Positions 33,996 to 43,524 of a DNA stretch of 64,000 nt are shown here, piece by piece (within the stretch, counting starts at the first letter, position 1; the number at the start of each line of letters is the position of its first letter). The stretch is from Pseudomonadota bacterium. Lineage in GTDB: Bacteria; Pseudomonadota; Gammaproteobacteria; Steroidobacterales; Steroidobacteraceae. The notes beneath the pieces are model-generated. The model made no database searches. It saw nothing but the letters and a program-made list of their open reading frames with translations, and had not been told where the DNA came from. The stretch is taken from contig JAJYUA010000010.1 in assembly GCA_021792755.1 (NCBI GenBank), positions 52,844 to 116,843 on the forward strand, written 5' to 3'. Position numbers and translations under genes: made by a program.

Positions 33996-35891
33996 TCAAC
34001 CGGGCATCAGCACGATCGCGGCGAGCGGAGGCAGGTGCAAGGTCAGGGAATGCGGGCGCCCGTGGGAAGGCTGGTCGGCGGCCTGCACGCCTCCCAGGTT
34101 GCCGCTGCCGCTGCCGCCGTATTCGGCGGCATCGCTGTTCAGGCGCTCGACCCATCGGCCGCCGAGCGGCACCCCGACTCGATAGCCGTCCCGGGGTACG
34201 GGCGTGAAGTTGCAGGCGATCAGGGCCCAGTCAGCCGCTGCCCGTCCCCGGCGCAGGTACACGATGACGCTGTCGTCGGCATTGTCGCAGTCGACCCACT
34301 GGAAGCCTTGGGCGCTGAAGTCGCGCTCGTGCAGCGCCGGGGTGGAGCGGTACAGGCCGTTGAGGTCCTTCACCCATTTGCGCACTCCCGCGTGCGGCGC
34401 CTGCTCGAGCAGGTGCCACTCAAGGCTCTCCTCGTGCCCCCATTCTCTGCGCTGGCCGAACTCCCCGCCCATGAACAGCAGCTTCTTGCCCGGATGCGTC
34501 CAGAGGTAGCCGTACAGCAGCCGCAGCCCGGCGAAGCGCTGCCAGTCATCGCCCGCCATCTTGCCAAGCAGCGAGCCCTTGCCGTGCACCACCTCGTCGT
34601 GGGAGAGCGGCAGCACGAAATTCTCGTTGAACGCGTACCAGAGGCTGAAGGTGATCTGGCTGTGATGGTACTTGCGGTACAGCGGGTCGGCGGCGAGGTA
34701 CTTGAGCGTGTCGTGCATCCAGCCCATGTTCCATTTCATGCCGAATCCGAGTCCGCCCAGGTAGACCGGCCGCGAGACCATGGGCCAGGCGGTCGACTCC
34801 TCGGCGATGGTCTGCGTATCGGGATGATCGCGGTAGACGGCGAGGTTGAGCTGCTTCAGAAACTCCACCGCCTCCAGGTTCTCGTTGCCCCCGAACCGGT
34901 TGGGAATCCATTCGCCGTCGCGCCGTGCGTAGTCGAGGTAGAGCATGGAGGCGACCGCGTCCACGCGCAGCGCATCGACATGGTAGACCTCCAGCCAGAA
35001 CAGGGCGCTGCTCAGGAGAAAGTTGCGCACTTCGGCGCGGCCGTAGTTGAAGATCGAGCTGTTCCAGTCCGGGTGATGTCCCTGGCGCGGATCGGCATGC
35101 TCGTACAGGTGCGTGCCATCGAAAAAACCGAGCCCGTGCTGATCGGACGGAAAGTGCGACGGCACCCAGTCGAGAATCACGCCGATGCCACGCTGGTGCA
35201 GGTGGTCGACGAAGTACATGAAATCCTGCGGCGTACCGTGGCGGGAGGTCGGCGCGAAGTAGCCGGTCACCTGGTAGCCCCAGGAGCCGTAGAAAGGGTG
35301 CTCCATGACCGGCAGCAGCTCCACATGCGTAAAGCCCATCTCGGTCACATAGTCGGCCACCGCGTGCGCAAGCTCCCGGTAGGTGAGCCAGCGCTGGCGC
35401 TGCGGCGGGGGCCGCATGAACGAGCCCAGATGCAGCTCGTAGATCGACCAGGGCGCATCCAGGGCATTGGTCCGGGCGCGGGAATCACGCCAGCCCTCAT
35501 CGCCCCACTCATAGGCGAGATCCCATACGACCGAGGCGGTGCGCGGCGGCTGCTCGCAATGAAACGCGTACGGATCGCTCTTGTCGACCGTGTAGGCCCC
35601 GTCGCGGGACACTATGTGATACTTGTAGAGCGTCCCGGGGCCGATGCCCGCAACGAAGGCTTCCCAGATCCCCGAGGAGTCGTGACGAGGCGCGAGGGGG
35701 TGGCTTTGCACGTTCCAGCCGTTGAAATCCCCGATCAGCGAGACCGAGGCGGCGTTTGGAGCCCACACCGCGAAGCGCGTCCCGGCCGTGCGGCCCGGCT
35801 CGGGCGCCAGCGGGTGTGCCCCGAGCCTCTCGTAGGCTCGTCCATGGGTACCCTCGCGGAACAGATAGATGTCATGCTCGGTCAGCCACAC
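33996..35891 (-). CDS. glgB: 1,4-alpha-glucan branching enzyme
   Basis: Glycogen branching enzyme of 631 residues that cuts alpha-1,4 chains and re-attaches them by alpha-1,6 bonds. The N-terminal CBM48 module ([20 protein letters not shown]) is followed by the GH13 barrel with [18 protein letters not shown], the nucleophile Asp in [15 protein letters not shown], the acid Glu in IAEESTAWP and [12 protein letters not shown]. It is about 100 residues shorter than the Escherichia coli enzyme because the first N-terminal module is absent, a common variant. No other glycogen genes are adjacent, and the neighbouring glycerophosphodiesterase is divergent. Confidence 0.94.
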   Translation of the reverse strand: MWLTEHDIYLFREGTHGRAYERLGAHPLAPEPGRTAGTRFAVWAPNAASVSLIGDFNGWNVQSHPLAPRHDSSGIWEAFVAGIGPGTLYKYHIVSRDGAYTVDKSDPYAFHCEQPPRTASVVWDLAYEWGDEGWRDSRARTNALDAPWSIYELHLGSFMRPPPQRQRWLTYRELAHAVADYVTEMGFTHVELLPVMEHPFYGSWGYQVTGYFAPTSRHGTPQDFMYFVDHLHQRGIGVILDWVPSHFPSDQHGLGFFDGTHLYEHADPRQGHHPDWNSSIFNYGRAEVRNFLLSSALFWLEVYHVDALRVDAVASMLYLDYARRDGEWIPNRFGGNENLEAVEFLKQLNLAVYRDHPDTQTIAEESTAWPMVSRPVYLGGLGFGMKWNMGWMHDTLKYLAADPLYRKYHHSQITFSLWYAFNENFVLPLSHDEVVHGKGSLLGKMAGDDWQRFAGLRLLYGYLWTHPGKKLLFMGGEFGQRREWGHEESLEWHLLEQAPHAGVRKWVKDLNGLYRSTPALHERDFSAQGFQWVDCDNADDSVIVYLRRGRAAADWALIACNFTPVPRDGYRVGVPLGGRWVERLNSDAAEYGGSGSGNLGGVQAADQPSHGRPHSLTLHLPPLAAIVLMPG

Positions 35892-35920
35892 CCCGCCAGT
35901 GTAGCAAGCGGCACAAGGCG

Positions 35921-36964
35921 ATGCAGAAACCCACCGTCATAGGTCATCGGGGCGCGAGCGGCTATCGTCCGGAGCATACGCTGGCGGCCTATCGGCTCGC
36001 GCTCGAGCAGGGGGCCGACGCCCTCGAGCCGGATTTGGTCATGTCCCGGGACGGGGTGCTGGTGGCGCGTCATGAAAACGAGCTCGGCGGCACCACGGAT
36101 GTGGCGCGGCACGCGCGCTTTGCCTCGCGGCGCACCACGAAGGTCATCGACGGAGCGGCCGTCACGGGCTGGTTCACCGAGGACTTCACCCTGCAGGAGC
36201 TGAAGACCCTGCGCGTGCGCGAGCGCATCCCGGACCTGAGGCCCGACAACCGCCGCTTCGACGGGCAGTTCGAGATCGCCACGCTGGAGGAAATCCTATC
36301 GTTGCGCGAGGAGGTCGGGCGCGAGAGGCGCGCGCGCGCTCTCGGCTCGCCCCCACCCGGGCCGATAGGGCTGTATCCCGAGATCAAGCACCCGAGTTAC
36401 TTCGCGGCCCTCGGCCTGCCCATGGCCGAGCCGCTCATCGAGACGCTCGAGCGTTTCGGTTGCCGCGGACCGCACGCCGGGGTGTTTCTGCAATCGTTCG
36501 AGCCCTCGATCCTGCGTGAATTGAGTCTGCTCACCCGACTGCCGCGCGTTCAGCTCATCGAGGCCGAGGGCGCCCCGGCCGATCTCATCGCCTCGGGCGA
36601 TGCGCGCCCCTTTGCCGATCTGCTCACGCGCAAGGGACTGGCGCAGGTGGCCACCTACGCCTCGGCGATTGGCCCCGAGAAATCGCTGGTGGTTCCGCGG
36701 GACGGCCGGGACGGGCTCACCGGACCGACCGCGCTCGTCGCCGACGCTCATGCGGAAGGGCTGCGGGTCAATCCCTGGACCTTCCGTGCGGAAAACGCCT
36801 TCCTGCCCGCGCAGTTGCGCTCCTCGGCCCAGGACGCGGACCGCGGCGACCTCGCGGGCGAGCTCAGATGTTTTCTCGCAACCGGGATCGACGGGTTCTT
36901 TACCGACCAGCCCGACATCGGCGTGCGCGCCCGCGATGCCTTCTTGTCAGCCTCTCGGGCTTGA
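35921..36964 (+). CDS. Glycerophosphodiester phosphodiesterase
   Basis: A 347-residue GDPD-family enzyme that splits glycerophosphodiesters such as glycerophosphocholine into sn-glycerol-3-phosphate and an alcohol. The active-site segments are [37 protein letters not shown] and [11 protein letters not shown]. There is no signal peptide, so it should be cytoplasmic. The start ATG 35921 directly precedes the HRGA motif; earlier in-frame sequence overlaps the divergent glgB. Hydrolysis of glycerophosphocholine would yield choline, a betaine precursor, but the enzyme is not linked to that locus by an operon. Confidence 0.9.
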   Translation: MQKPTVIGHRGASGYRPEHTLAAYRLALEQGADALEPDLVMSRDGVLVARHENELGGTTDVARHARFASRRTTKVIDGAAVTGWFTEDFTLQELKTLRVRERIPDLRPDNRRFDGQFEIATLEEILSLREEVGRERRARALGSPPPGPIGLYPEIKHPSYFAALGLPMAEPLIETLERFGCRGPHAGVFLQSFEPSILRELSLLTRLPRVQLIEAEGAPADLIASGDARPFADLLTRKGLAQVATYASAIGPEKSLVVPRDGRDGLTGPTALVADAHAEGLRVNPWTFRAENAFLPAQLRSSAQDADRGDLAGELRCFLATGIDGFFTDQPDIGVRARDAFLSASRA

Positions 36965-36975
36965 TTGCGCACCCC

Positions 36976-36990
36976 AAGCCCGACGGGCTT
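36976..36990 (+). terminator. Hairpin downstream of the glycerophosphodiesterase gene
   Basis: A short perfect hairpin AAGCCC-GAC-GGGCTT begins 12 bp after the stop codon. It lacks a clear T-run, so termination is only moderately likely. Confidence 0.4.
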
Positions 36991-37144
36991 GCGGGCTCTT
37001 CCAACGGCATAGCGTGAGCTAAAGCTTGTACGCGCGTGGGTGACCGCCATGGGAGGAGCCTCCCGAGAGGCCCCACGAGGGTTCGGCAAGCCGGGCCTTC
37101 GCCCGGGCGACAGGCCGTTTCCCATGCCGCGGGGAGGTATGCTT

Positions 37145-37150
37145 TATACT
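37145..37150 (+). promoter_or_regulatory. Candidate -10 box
   Basis: TATACT lies 26 bp upstream of the small ORF at 37176. No convincing -35 box is found at the usual distance. Confidence 0.4.
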
Positions 37151-37175
37151 GCGCGGATGTGGTAGAAGACGGCCC

Positions 37176-37475
37176 ATGACCGAAATCGCTGATACCTTCG
37201 ACTCTGCATTTACCAAAGCCGTCGATCTGGGCAATCGGATGGCGGATAAGGACCGGGACGCCGACCTGTGGGACATCGCCGACGGGCTGCTTGCCGGTGC
37301 GCTGCAGTACTGGCTGTATTCGCGCCAGCCCTGTGGAGATCCGCGCTGCCAGGACTGCCTGCCCATCAGCACGGCCGAGGGGCGCATGGCAGAGCTCACG
37401 CGCTTGATCGAGCAGCTCGCCTCCGAGAGCGAGTATTTCCATACGCCGACCGATTCGAACGCGGGCCGCGCCTGA
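37176..37475 (+). CDS. Small conserved-type protein of unknown function
   Basis: A 99-residue acidic protein that I do not recognise. It is rich in Asp/Glu/Ala and has a CGDPRCQDC segment with three cysteines (near residues 53-61) that could bind metal or form a disulfide. The ends are helical in character (RMAELTRLIEQLASE). No signal peptide or membrane segment. It has its own -10-like box and lies 88 bp upstream of the ferredoxin-NADP reductase gene on the same strand. The composition is protein-like, and the ATG start is supported by position rather than by a strong ribosome binding site. Confidence 0.65.
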   Translation: MTEIADTFDSAFTKAVDLGNRMADKDRDADLWDIADGLLAGALQYWLYSRQPCGDPRCQDCLPISTAEGRMAELTRLIEQLASESEYFHTPTDSNAGRA

Positions 37476-37563
37476 AGATCTCGGGTGCCGGTCCCCGCGG
37501 ACCCCGCAGCACAAGCACCTCGTTTAAAATCGGGGCTTTGCATCCGAGAAAGGGTGGCTGCGC

Positions 37564-38625
37564 GTGAGTGAGATCGATCTCGAGTCCGGCAAGGCCGGCG
37601 CAGAGCCTATCGACGCCGAGGTGGTGATCATCGGCGCGGGGCCCTGTGGTCTTTTCCAGGTGTTCGAGCTGGGCTTGCTTGGCATCAGCGCCCATGTAGT
37701 CGACTCGCTGGCCCATCCGGGGGGCCAGTGCACGGAGCTTTATCCCGGAAAGCCCATCTATGACATTCCGGCGCTCCCGGTGTGCGGCGCGCAGGAGCTG
37801 ATCGAGCGGCTGATGGAACAGATCAAGCCCTTCAAGCCGCGATTTCACCTGGGGCAGGAGGTCAGCGGGTTCGCGCCCCGGGAGGACGGGCGTTTTACGC
37901 TGAGCACCGCGGCCGGTACGCGATTTAACGCCGGCGCCGTGGTCATCGCAGCGGGTGTCGGATCGTTCCAGCCGCGCCGCCTGGGACTTGCGGGTGCCGA
38001 GCCCTTCGAAGGAGGTGCCATCCGATACCGGGTCAAGGATCCCGCCGCGCTCGAGGGCAAGCGCATCGTCATCTTCGGAGGCGGAGACTCCGCGCTCGAC
38101 TGGACGCTGGAGCTGGTGTCGCGGGTCACGAGCCTGACACTGGTACACCGGCGCGCCGAGTTCCGCGCTGCGCCCGCCTCGGTCGCGAAGATGAAGCAAC
38201 TGGTCGCGGCGGGGCGTATGCATTTGTACGAGGCGCTGCCGCAGTCGCTGCTCGTTCGGGACGGGAGGCTGCACGGCGTCAGCGTGAAGACGCATGCCAG
38301 CGTGCTCGAGCTCGAGGCCGAGCAGCTGCTGGTGTTCTTTGGACTGCACCCCAAGCTTGGGCCGATCGGCGAGTGGGGCCTGCAGCTTGAGAAGAAGGCA
38401 CTCGAGGTCGACACGGAGAAATTCCAGACCAGCCTCCCGGGCGTGTTTGCCGTGGGCGACATCAACACCTATCCGGGCAAGAAGAAGCTCATTCTCTCGG
38501 GCTTCCACGAGGCGGCGCTGGCCGCCTTCGGCATCCAGCATCACCTGTATCCGCAGAAGCGCCAGTTTCTTCAGTACACCACCACCAGCCCCGTCATGCA
38601 CCAGCGCCTGGGCGTGCCCGACTAG
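37564..38625 (+). CDS. Ferredoxin/flavodoxin-NADP+ reductase, type 2
   Basis: A 353-residue thioredoxin-reductase-like flavoprotein without the redox-active CxxC. It has the FAD motif [18 protein letters not shown], the [17 protein letters not shown] segment typical of type 2 ferredoxin-NADP reductases, the NADP motif [17 protein letters not shown] and the C-terminal [22 protein letters not shown]. It transfers electrons between NADPH and ferredoxin or flavodoxin in the cytoplasm. It stands alone between unrelated genes. Confidence 0.9.
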   Translation: MSEIDLESGKAGAEPIDAEVVIIGAGPCGLFQVFELGLLGISAHVVDSLAHPGGQCTELYPGKPIYDIPALPVCGAQELIERLMEQIKPFKPRFHLGQEVSGFAPREDGRFTLSTAAGTRFNAGAVVIAAGVGSFQPRRLGLAGAEPFEGGAIRYRVKDPAALEGKRIVIFGGGDSALDWTLELVSRVTSLTLVHRRAEFRAAPASVAKMKQLVAAGRMHLYEALPQSLLVRDGRLHGVSVKTHASVLELEAEQLLVFFGLHPKLGPIGEWGLQLEKKALEVDTEKFQTSLPGVFAVGDINTYPGKKKLILSGFHEAALAAFGIQHHLYPQKRQFLQYTTTSPVMHQRLGVPD

Positions 38626-38796
38626 TATGATGCGCCGGATCCGGGCAGTGCGCTGCGCACACCGTGCTTCGCTCAAGCGCGGTTGCGCATGCAGGGACCC
38701 CCGCTCGGCGGGGCGAAGCGATGCTGCGCCGCAAGGCACGGCCTCGCCGCTGCGCCCCGGGGGACTCGTCTCTCGATCCCGCACCGAGGAGAACTG

Positions 38797-39663
38797 ATGG
38801 ATCCCCGACTCGCCGACCTCGTCAAGCTTCTCGATCTCGAGCCGCTGGAGGTGAACCTGTTCCGCGGCGAGAGCCGTGACATCGGCGCTCCGCAGGTGTT
38901 CGGCGGCCAGGTGCTCGGCCAGGCGCTCAGCGCCGCCGCCTCCACCGTGGAAGGGCGCATCGTGCATTCGCTGCACGCATATTTCCTGCGCCGCGGCGAT
39001 TTCAACGCGCCCATCGTGTACCAGGTCGACCGCAGCCTGGACGGGCAAGCGTTCTGCAACCGCCGCGTGGTGGCCATCCAGCACGGCGAGCCGATTTTCA
39101 ACATGGCGGCCTCCTTCCAGATCGTGGAGGAGGGGTTCGATCACCAGCTCGAGATGCCATCCGTTCCGGCGCCGGAGACGCTGCCGGATTCCAGCCGGCC
39201 GCCGCAGGAGATGCTCGCCTGCCTGCCGGAGGGCGTGCGGCGCTTTCTCGATCGTCCGCGGCCGTTCGAGTTCCGCTTGGTGCAGCCCATGCAGTTCCTG
39301 AGTGCGCGCAAGGCGCCGCCGGCACGGCAAGTCTGGTTTCGCGCGGTCGACAGGCTGGCGGACGATGAGAGCCTGCACCGTCGCCTGCTCGCCTACCTGT
39401 CGGATTATTTCCTGCTCGATACCGCGACGTTGCCGCACGGACTGCCGTCGTTCAGCGGCAAGCTCGTCATGGCGAGCATCGATCACGCGATGTGGTTTCA
39501 TCGCCCGATGCGGGTGGACGAGTGGTTGCTCTACGCGGTCGAGAGCCCGAGCGCCTCGGGAGCGAGGGGTTTCGCGCGCGCCGCAGTGTATTCGCGGGAC
39601 GGGAGGCTGGTGGCGAGCACCGCGCAGGAGGGGTTGGTGCGGTTGCGCAGGGAGGCTCGCTAG
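38797..39663 (+). CDS. tesB: Acyl-CoA thioesterase II
   Basis: Double-hotdog acyl-CoA thioesterase of 288 residues. It starts with LLDLEPLEVNLFRGESRD, has QVFGGQVLGQALSAA and the first-hotdog SLHAYFLRRGD. The second hotdog holds the catalytic Asp in MASIDHAMWFHRP and the Gln in STAQEGLVRLR. ATG 38797 is preceded by a GAGGAG ribosome binding site. The 172 bp before it, back to the reductase gene, show no other gene. Confidence 0.93.
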   Translation: MDPRLADLVKLLDLEPLEVNLFRGESRDIGAPQVFGGQVLGQALSAAASTVEGRIVHSLHAYFLRRGDFNAPIVYQVDRSLDGQAFCNRRVVAIQHGEPIFNMAASFQIVEEGFDHQLEMPSVPAPETLPDSSRPPQEMLACLPEGVRRFLDRPRPFEFRLVQPMQFLSARKAPPARQVWFRAVDRLADDESLHRRLLAYLSDYFLLDTATLPHGLPSFSGKLVMASIDHAMWFHRPMRVDEWLLYAVESPSASGARGFARAAVYSRDGRLVASTAQEGLVRLRREAR

Positions 39664-39684
39664 CGCTCCCAGGATTGCAGCGCG

Positions 39685-39715
39685 CGCTCGCCGCCCTCCG
39701 GCGGCTCGGCGAGCG
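39685..39715. terminator. Bidirectional hairpin between convergent genes
   Basis: Nine-base arms CGCTCGCCG and CGGCGAGCG enclose a 13-base GC-rich loop, between tesB and the convergent membrane-protein gene. No T-run, but the position fits a shared terminator. Confidence 0.5.
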
Positions 39716-39784
39716 GCTCGCGCGCAGCGTCTGCTCGCTCAACGGCGCTCATCGCCGGTCTGCGGAGTCCGCCTCGCCGGTCCG

Positions 39785-40201
39785 TCAGGACGTCGAGGCG
39801 AGCCGGCGGCGGCGCGCGATCCAGCATTCATCGGCGAGGTTCATGGCGGAGATGACGCCGGCGGCAAGCATTACGCGGATCACGTCCGCGGAAAGCGACG
39901 AGTGCAGAATGACCCAGAGTGTGCCGATGTTGTAGACGATCAGGAGGGTCGCCATCAGCCGGATCGACTGAGCGACCCCCCGGTATTCTCCGACCGCCGG
40001 AAAGAAAATCGCGAAGCTTTCCGGGGCCTTGCGGAAATGAAGGCGCAACGCCAGCGACAGCGCGCCGACCCCGATGACCAGCGTGCCGGCGTTGACGAGA
40101 AACGTCGCCGCGCCTACCCGTACCGCGTATGCGCACACGGTGGCGAGCCAGGTGATCAGGGCGCCGGTGGGCAGGAAATGCTGGTTCGATTGTCGCTTCA
40201 T
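39785..40201 (-). CDS. Small integral membrane protein of unknown function
   Basis: A 138-residue protein with four likely membrane helices (ALITWLATVCAYAV, ATFLVNAGTLVIGVGALSLAL, IRLMATLLIVYNIGTLWVIL and VIRVMLAAGVISAM). I do not recognise a family. The ends are basic, which suggests a cytoplasmic location. It lies 27 bp downstream of the FAD-linked oxidase gene on the same strand and may be co-transcribed. Confidence 0.65.
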   Translation of the reverse strand: MKRQSNQHFLPTGALITWLATVCAYAVRVGAATFLVNAGTLVIGVGALSLALRLHFRKAPESFAIFFPAVGEYRGVAQSIRLMATLLIVYNIGTLWVILHSSLSADVIRVMLAAGVISAMNLADECWIARRRRLASTS

Positions 40202-40228
40202 CTCGGCTCTCTCACGGGTTGAGCGGGC

Positions 40229-41680
40229 TCATTGCGCATCCCGCCGCAGCACCTTGCCGGGATTGAGGATTCCGCGCGGGTCGAAGACCCGTTTGATCGC
40301 GCGCATCAGGGCCAGTTCCACGGGCTGGGCGTAATGCTCCAGCTCGCCCACCTTCAGCCGGCCGATGCCGTGCTCGGCGCTGAAGCTGCCGTCGAAGTCG
40401 CGGACCAGGTCGTGGATGGCGCGCTTGATGGGCTCGCTGCGCGCGAGGAAGGCGGCGCGATCGGCGCCCGGCGCCTGGTTCAGGTTCAGATGCAGATTGC
40501 CGTCACCGACGTGGCCGTAGGCGATCAGCCGGCCGTCTGGCGCGTTCTCGCGCAGCCACGCCCCGGCGCGCTCGATGAACTCCGGGATCGCGGCGACGGG
40601 CACCGAGATGTCGTGCTTGAGGCTTGCGCCATCGAGCCGCTGCGCCTCGGGGATGGTTTCCCGCAGCTTCCAGAACGCCGCGCGCTCGCGCTCGCTTGCG
40701 GCGAGCGCGGCATCCCGCACCAGCCCGCCCTGCAGAGCCTCGCCCAGGCATTCCGTCAGCATCGAATCGAGCGGGTCGGCGGCACGGGAAGAGGTGAGCT
40801 CGCACAGGACATACCAAGAGTGGGGCGCCTCCAGCGGGTCGCGTACCCCGGGGATGTGCCGTGTGGTGAGCTCGATGGCCAGGCGCGGCACGAGCTCGAA
40901 GGAGCTCACCCGATCGCCGCTCGCCTCGCGCAGGCGGGCGAGCAGCTGTACCGCCGCACGCGGGTCCGGTACGGCGGCAAAAGCGGTGGCGGAGCAGCGG
41001 ATCTTCGGAAACAGCTTGAGACTCGCCGCGGTGATGATGCCGAGCGTGCCCTCTGCGCCGAGAAAGAGGGATTTGACGTCGTAGCCGGTGTTGTCCTTGC
41101 GAAGGCTCGTGAGCGAGGACAGCAACCGGCCGTCGGCGAGCGCCACTTCGAGGCCGAGCACCAGATCGCGCATCATTCCGTAGCGCAGCACGTGCACCCC
41201 GCCCGCGTTGGTGGATAGATTGCCGCCGATCTGACAGCTGCCTTGCGACCCCAGGCTCAGAGGGAAGAATCGCTCCGCCTCCTCCGCCGCGCGCTGTGCG
41301 TCGGCCAGGATGCAGCCTGCTTCGGCGACGAGCGAGTAGTTGAGAGGATCGACCTGACGGATGCGGCTCAGTCGGGCGAGCGACACCACGAGCTGCGTGC
41401 CGGATTCATCGGGGGTCGCCCCGCCGCAATAGCCGGTATTGCCTCCTTGGGGCACGACGCCGATGCGGTGCTCGTTGCAGAAGGCCAGGAGGCGCGCGAG
41501 CTCCCCGGCGGTGTGAGGTCGAGCGACGAGGCCGCGGCCGTGGTACAGCTGACGGTGATCGGTGAGGAAGGGCTCGGCCTCGGGGCCGGCCAGCAACCGT
41601 CCCGGGCCGAGCACCTGCTCCAGGCCGGCGAGCGTTTGCGGCTCGAGTGGCCCCGGTGCGGATGCGAAGATCATGCTCAT
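40229..41680 (-). CDS. FAD-linked D-2-hydroxyacid dehydrogenase (GlcD/D2HGDH type)
   Basis: A 483-residue flavoenzyme with an N-terminal PCMH-type FAD domain (GVVPQGGNTGYCGGATPDESG, then LGSQGSCQIGGNLSTNAGGVHVLRYG) and a C-terminal FAD-oxidase domain containing GHVGDGNLHLNLNQ and SAEHGIGRLKVG. These are the hallmarks of D-lactate, glycolate and D-2-hydroxyglutarate dehydrogenases. The best fit by layout is D-2-hydroxyglutarate or D-lactate, but specificity cannot be decided. ATG 41680 has a GGGCGG-like ribosome binding site; other ATGs in frame are at 41701 and 41674. Confidence 0.87.
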   Translation of the reverse strand: MSMIFASAPGPLEPQTLAGLEQVLGPGRLLAGPEAEPFLTDHRQLYHGRGLVARPHTAGELARLLAFCNEHRIGVVPQGGNTGYCGGATPDESGTQLVVSLARLSRIRQVDPLNYSLVAEAGCILADAQRAAEEAERFFPLSLGSQGSCQIGGNLSTNAGGVHVLRYGMMRDLVLGLEVALADGRLLSSLTSLRKDNTGYDVKSLFLGAEGTLGIITAASLKLFPKIRCSATAFAAVPDPRAAVQLLARLREASGDRVSSFELVPRLAIELTTRHIPGVRDPLEAPHSWYVLCELTSSRAADPLDSMLTECLGEALQGGLVRDAALAASERERAAFWKLRETIPEAQRLDGASLKHDISVPVAAIPEFIERAGAWLRENAPDGRLIAYGHVGDGNLHLNLNQAPGADRAAFLARSEPIKRAIHDLVRDFDGSFSAEHGIGRLKVGELEHYAQPVELALMRAIKRVFDPRGILNPGKVLRRDAQ

Positions 41681-41756
41681 GTGCCGCCCAATATGCCTCA
41701 TCGCGGCCGGTTGGCGAAACCGTTTCGATGGCACGGAGCGCCCGAGGGGGCGGTCG

Positions 41757-42800
41757 TCAGCGGAGGGCCGCGCCGAGCAGGTGGCCGATGAAAAAGCTCA
41801 AGGCGCCGGCCCCGCCGCCGATCAGAACCATCCGCAGCGCGCCCCGCAGCGCGTCCCGGCCGGTGAACAGGCTGATCGCGAGGCCCACGGCAAACAACGT
41901 GAGGACGGTGAGCAGGGCTGCGGCAATGATCTCCCGCAGCCGGGTGAGGCCGACCAGGAAGGGCAGCACCGGTACGGTTGCCCCGACGGCAAAGGACAGA
42001 AAGGAAGCGCTGGCCGCGCTCAAAGGAGAGCCCAGCATGCCCGGGCTCAAGCCGAGCTCTTCGCGGCTGAGCACATCGAGTGCGTTCTGCGGCCGGGAGA
42101 GCAGGGCCTGGCTGACCGCGCGCGCCTGCGTCAATTCCATGCCGCGCGCCTCGTAAATGAGCGCCAGTTCTTCGGCTTCTTCTTCAGGATATTCGGCGAT
42201 TTCCGCCCGCTCGAGCGCGATCTGGTATTCGTACATCTCGCGCTGCGAGCGCACCGAGACATACTCGCCCGCACTCATGGAGAGCGCCCCGGCGAGAAGC
42301 CCGGCTACGCCGGTGATCAGTACCAGCGCCGCAGATGCGCCTGCGCCGGCGATTCCCATCACCAGGCTGGCATTGGAGATGAGTCCATCGTTGATGCCGA
42401 ACACGGTCGCCCGCAGGTTGCCGCCGAGACCGGCGCGATGGCGCTCCCCGACGTCGGCGAGCGTCGTCGGCATGTCGTGGCCGGTGATGGCGGCGCCGCT
42501 GTAGACCGACAGGCCGCGTAGCTTCATGGCCGCGAGGACGGGCCGCATGGCCTTGGGTCCGAGCCATGCCACCAGCCGCGCGACGACACGCGCGCGCGGC
42601 GTCGGCCGAAAAATCAGAGCCGGCGTTGCGGACTCGGACTGCCTCAGGGAGGCTTCCCACCGCTTCGCCTGCTCTTCCGCGGCGGCCGCGAGCTGACCGA
42701 ACAGGCGCTGCTTGCGCGGGTCGGGCTCCACCTCGGCGACCCGCCTGTACAGCCACGCGGACTCCTTCTCGTGCCGCCAGCTGTCGAGGCCGTCGCTCAT
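41757..42800 (-). CDS. VIT1/CCC1-family iron/manganese transporter with N-terminal ferritin-like domain
   Basis: A 347-residue membrane protein. Residues 1-75 form a helical rubrerythrin-like region (WRHEKESAWLYRRVAEVEPDP), and the remainder is a five-helix VIT1/CCC1 transporter (GNLRATVFGINDGLISNASLV, the metal-binding loop YVSVRSQREMYEYQI, and EEEAEELALIYEARGM). Members move Fe2+ or Mn2+ out of the cytoplasm. ATG 42800 was chosen over a TTG 12 bp upstream. Confidence 0.88.
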   Translation of the reverse strand: MSDGLDSWRHEKESAWLYRRVAEVEPDPRKQRLFGQLAAAAEEQAKRWEASLRQSESATPALIFRPTPRARVVARLVAWLGPKAMRPVLAAMKLRGLSVYSGAAITGHDMPTTLADVGERHRAGLGGNLRATVFGINDGLISNASLVMGIAGAGASAALVLITGVAGLLAGALSMSAGEYVSVRSQREMYEYQIALERAEIAEYPEEEAEELALIYEARGMELTQARAVSQALLSRPQNALDVLSREELGLSPGMLGSPLSAASASFLSFAVGATVPVLPFLVGLTRLREIIAAALLTVLTLFAVGLAISLFTGRDALRGALRMVLIGGGAGALSFFIGHLLGAALR

Positions 42801-42877
42801 GCCGCGCCGCAAGCCCTAGGAGCCGTGCCCGGGCTGCGGCTCACCGAGTGGATCGCAGTGAGTCTGGCGCTGAAGGC

Positions 42878-43213
42878 TCAATAATCTCTCTCGTCTTCGT
42901 CCTCCTCCCAATCCTCATCCTCATCATCCTCATCCTCATCCTCATCATCCTCGTCCTCATCATCCTCGTCCTCCTCCCAGTCGTCCTCATCCTCGTCTTC
43001 TTCGTCTTCGTCCTCACTCCAACCCTCGGGCTCCTGGGTAGGCTCGAGGTCCATCTCGTGCCAGGTCTCGAGGTCCATTTCCTCGATCTCGCCGTCGAGA
43101 TACTCGATCTCGACCAGCTCGGCGTCCTCGTCCATTTTGAGGACGCGGAAGGATTCGTCGTCTTCAAGGTTCTCGTACCACTGGCCGGGAACCGGTTCGT
43201 AATCTCTGCTCAC
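42878..43213 (-). CDS. DUF6763-like protein with a long acidic tail
   Basis: A 111-residue protein. Its first 65 residues match the small gammaproteobacterial DUF6763 type (DYEPVPGQWYENLEDDES, VEIEYLDGEIEEMDLETW, HEMDLEPTQEPEGW). The remaining 45 residues are almost only Asp and Glu with two Trp, encoded by a tandem array of TCATCC-like triplets. Relatives I know of do not have such a tail. The start is a GTG at 43213, supported by GGAGAGGA upstream; the frame extends further but is not protein-like. Function unknown. Confidence 0.78.
   Translation of the reverse strand: MSRDYEPVPGQWYENLEDDESFRVLKMDEDAELVEIEYLDGEIEEMDLETWHEMDLEPTQEPEGWSEDEDEEDEDEDDWEEDEDDEDEDDEDEDEDDEDEDWEEDEDERDY
42893..43020. 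repeat. Triplet/hexamer microsatellite encoding the acidic tail
   Basis: A run of TCA/TCC/TCG triplets, mostly in the order CCTCAT and CCTCGTCC, on the plus strand encodes Asp-Glu repeats on the minus strand. Prone to length change by slippage. Confidence 0.8.
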
Positions 43214-43524
43214 CGATGTTGTCCTCTCCACTTCGCGGCCGCGCAAGTTTAGGGGCTGCGGTGGCGGGGAGCAACGCGGAATGAGCGGATTGACCCAGGG
43301 GCCCGGAAGGCGCCATCGCCCCCAGGCACGCAGCACCCCGGGCGCATCACCCGGCACAGCGAAGTGCCCGCCGTCGCCGGTGGCGAGCGGCAAGCACGGT
43401 GCCGTGGCCAAACCATGCTCGAGCGCTTGGGCGCCGCGTGCCGCCGCGCCGGCCCGGGCGCGATGCACGGCTCCAGCGCTTCGTCATGGCGCGATCTGCC
43501 GCGGGACCGTATAGTTTTCGCCCT
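43214..43524. other. 311-bp divergent region upstream of proB
   Basis: It carries the GTG-gene ribosome binding site at one end and, at the other, a -10-like TATAGT (43510-43515) only 9 bp before the proB ATG. No other gene or structured RNA is seen. Confidence 0.4.
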
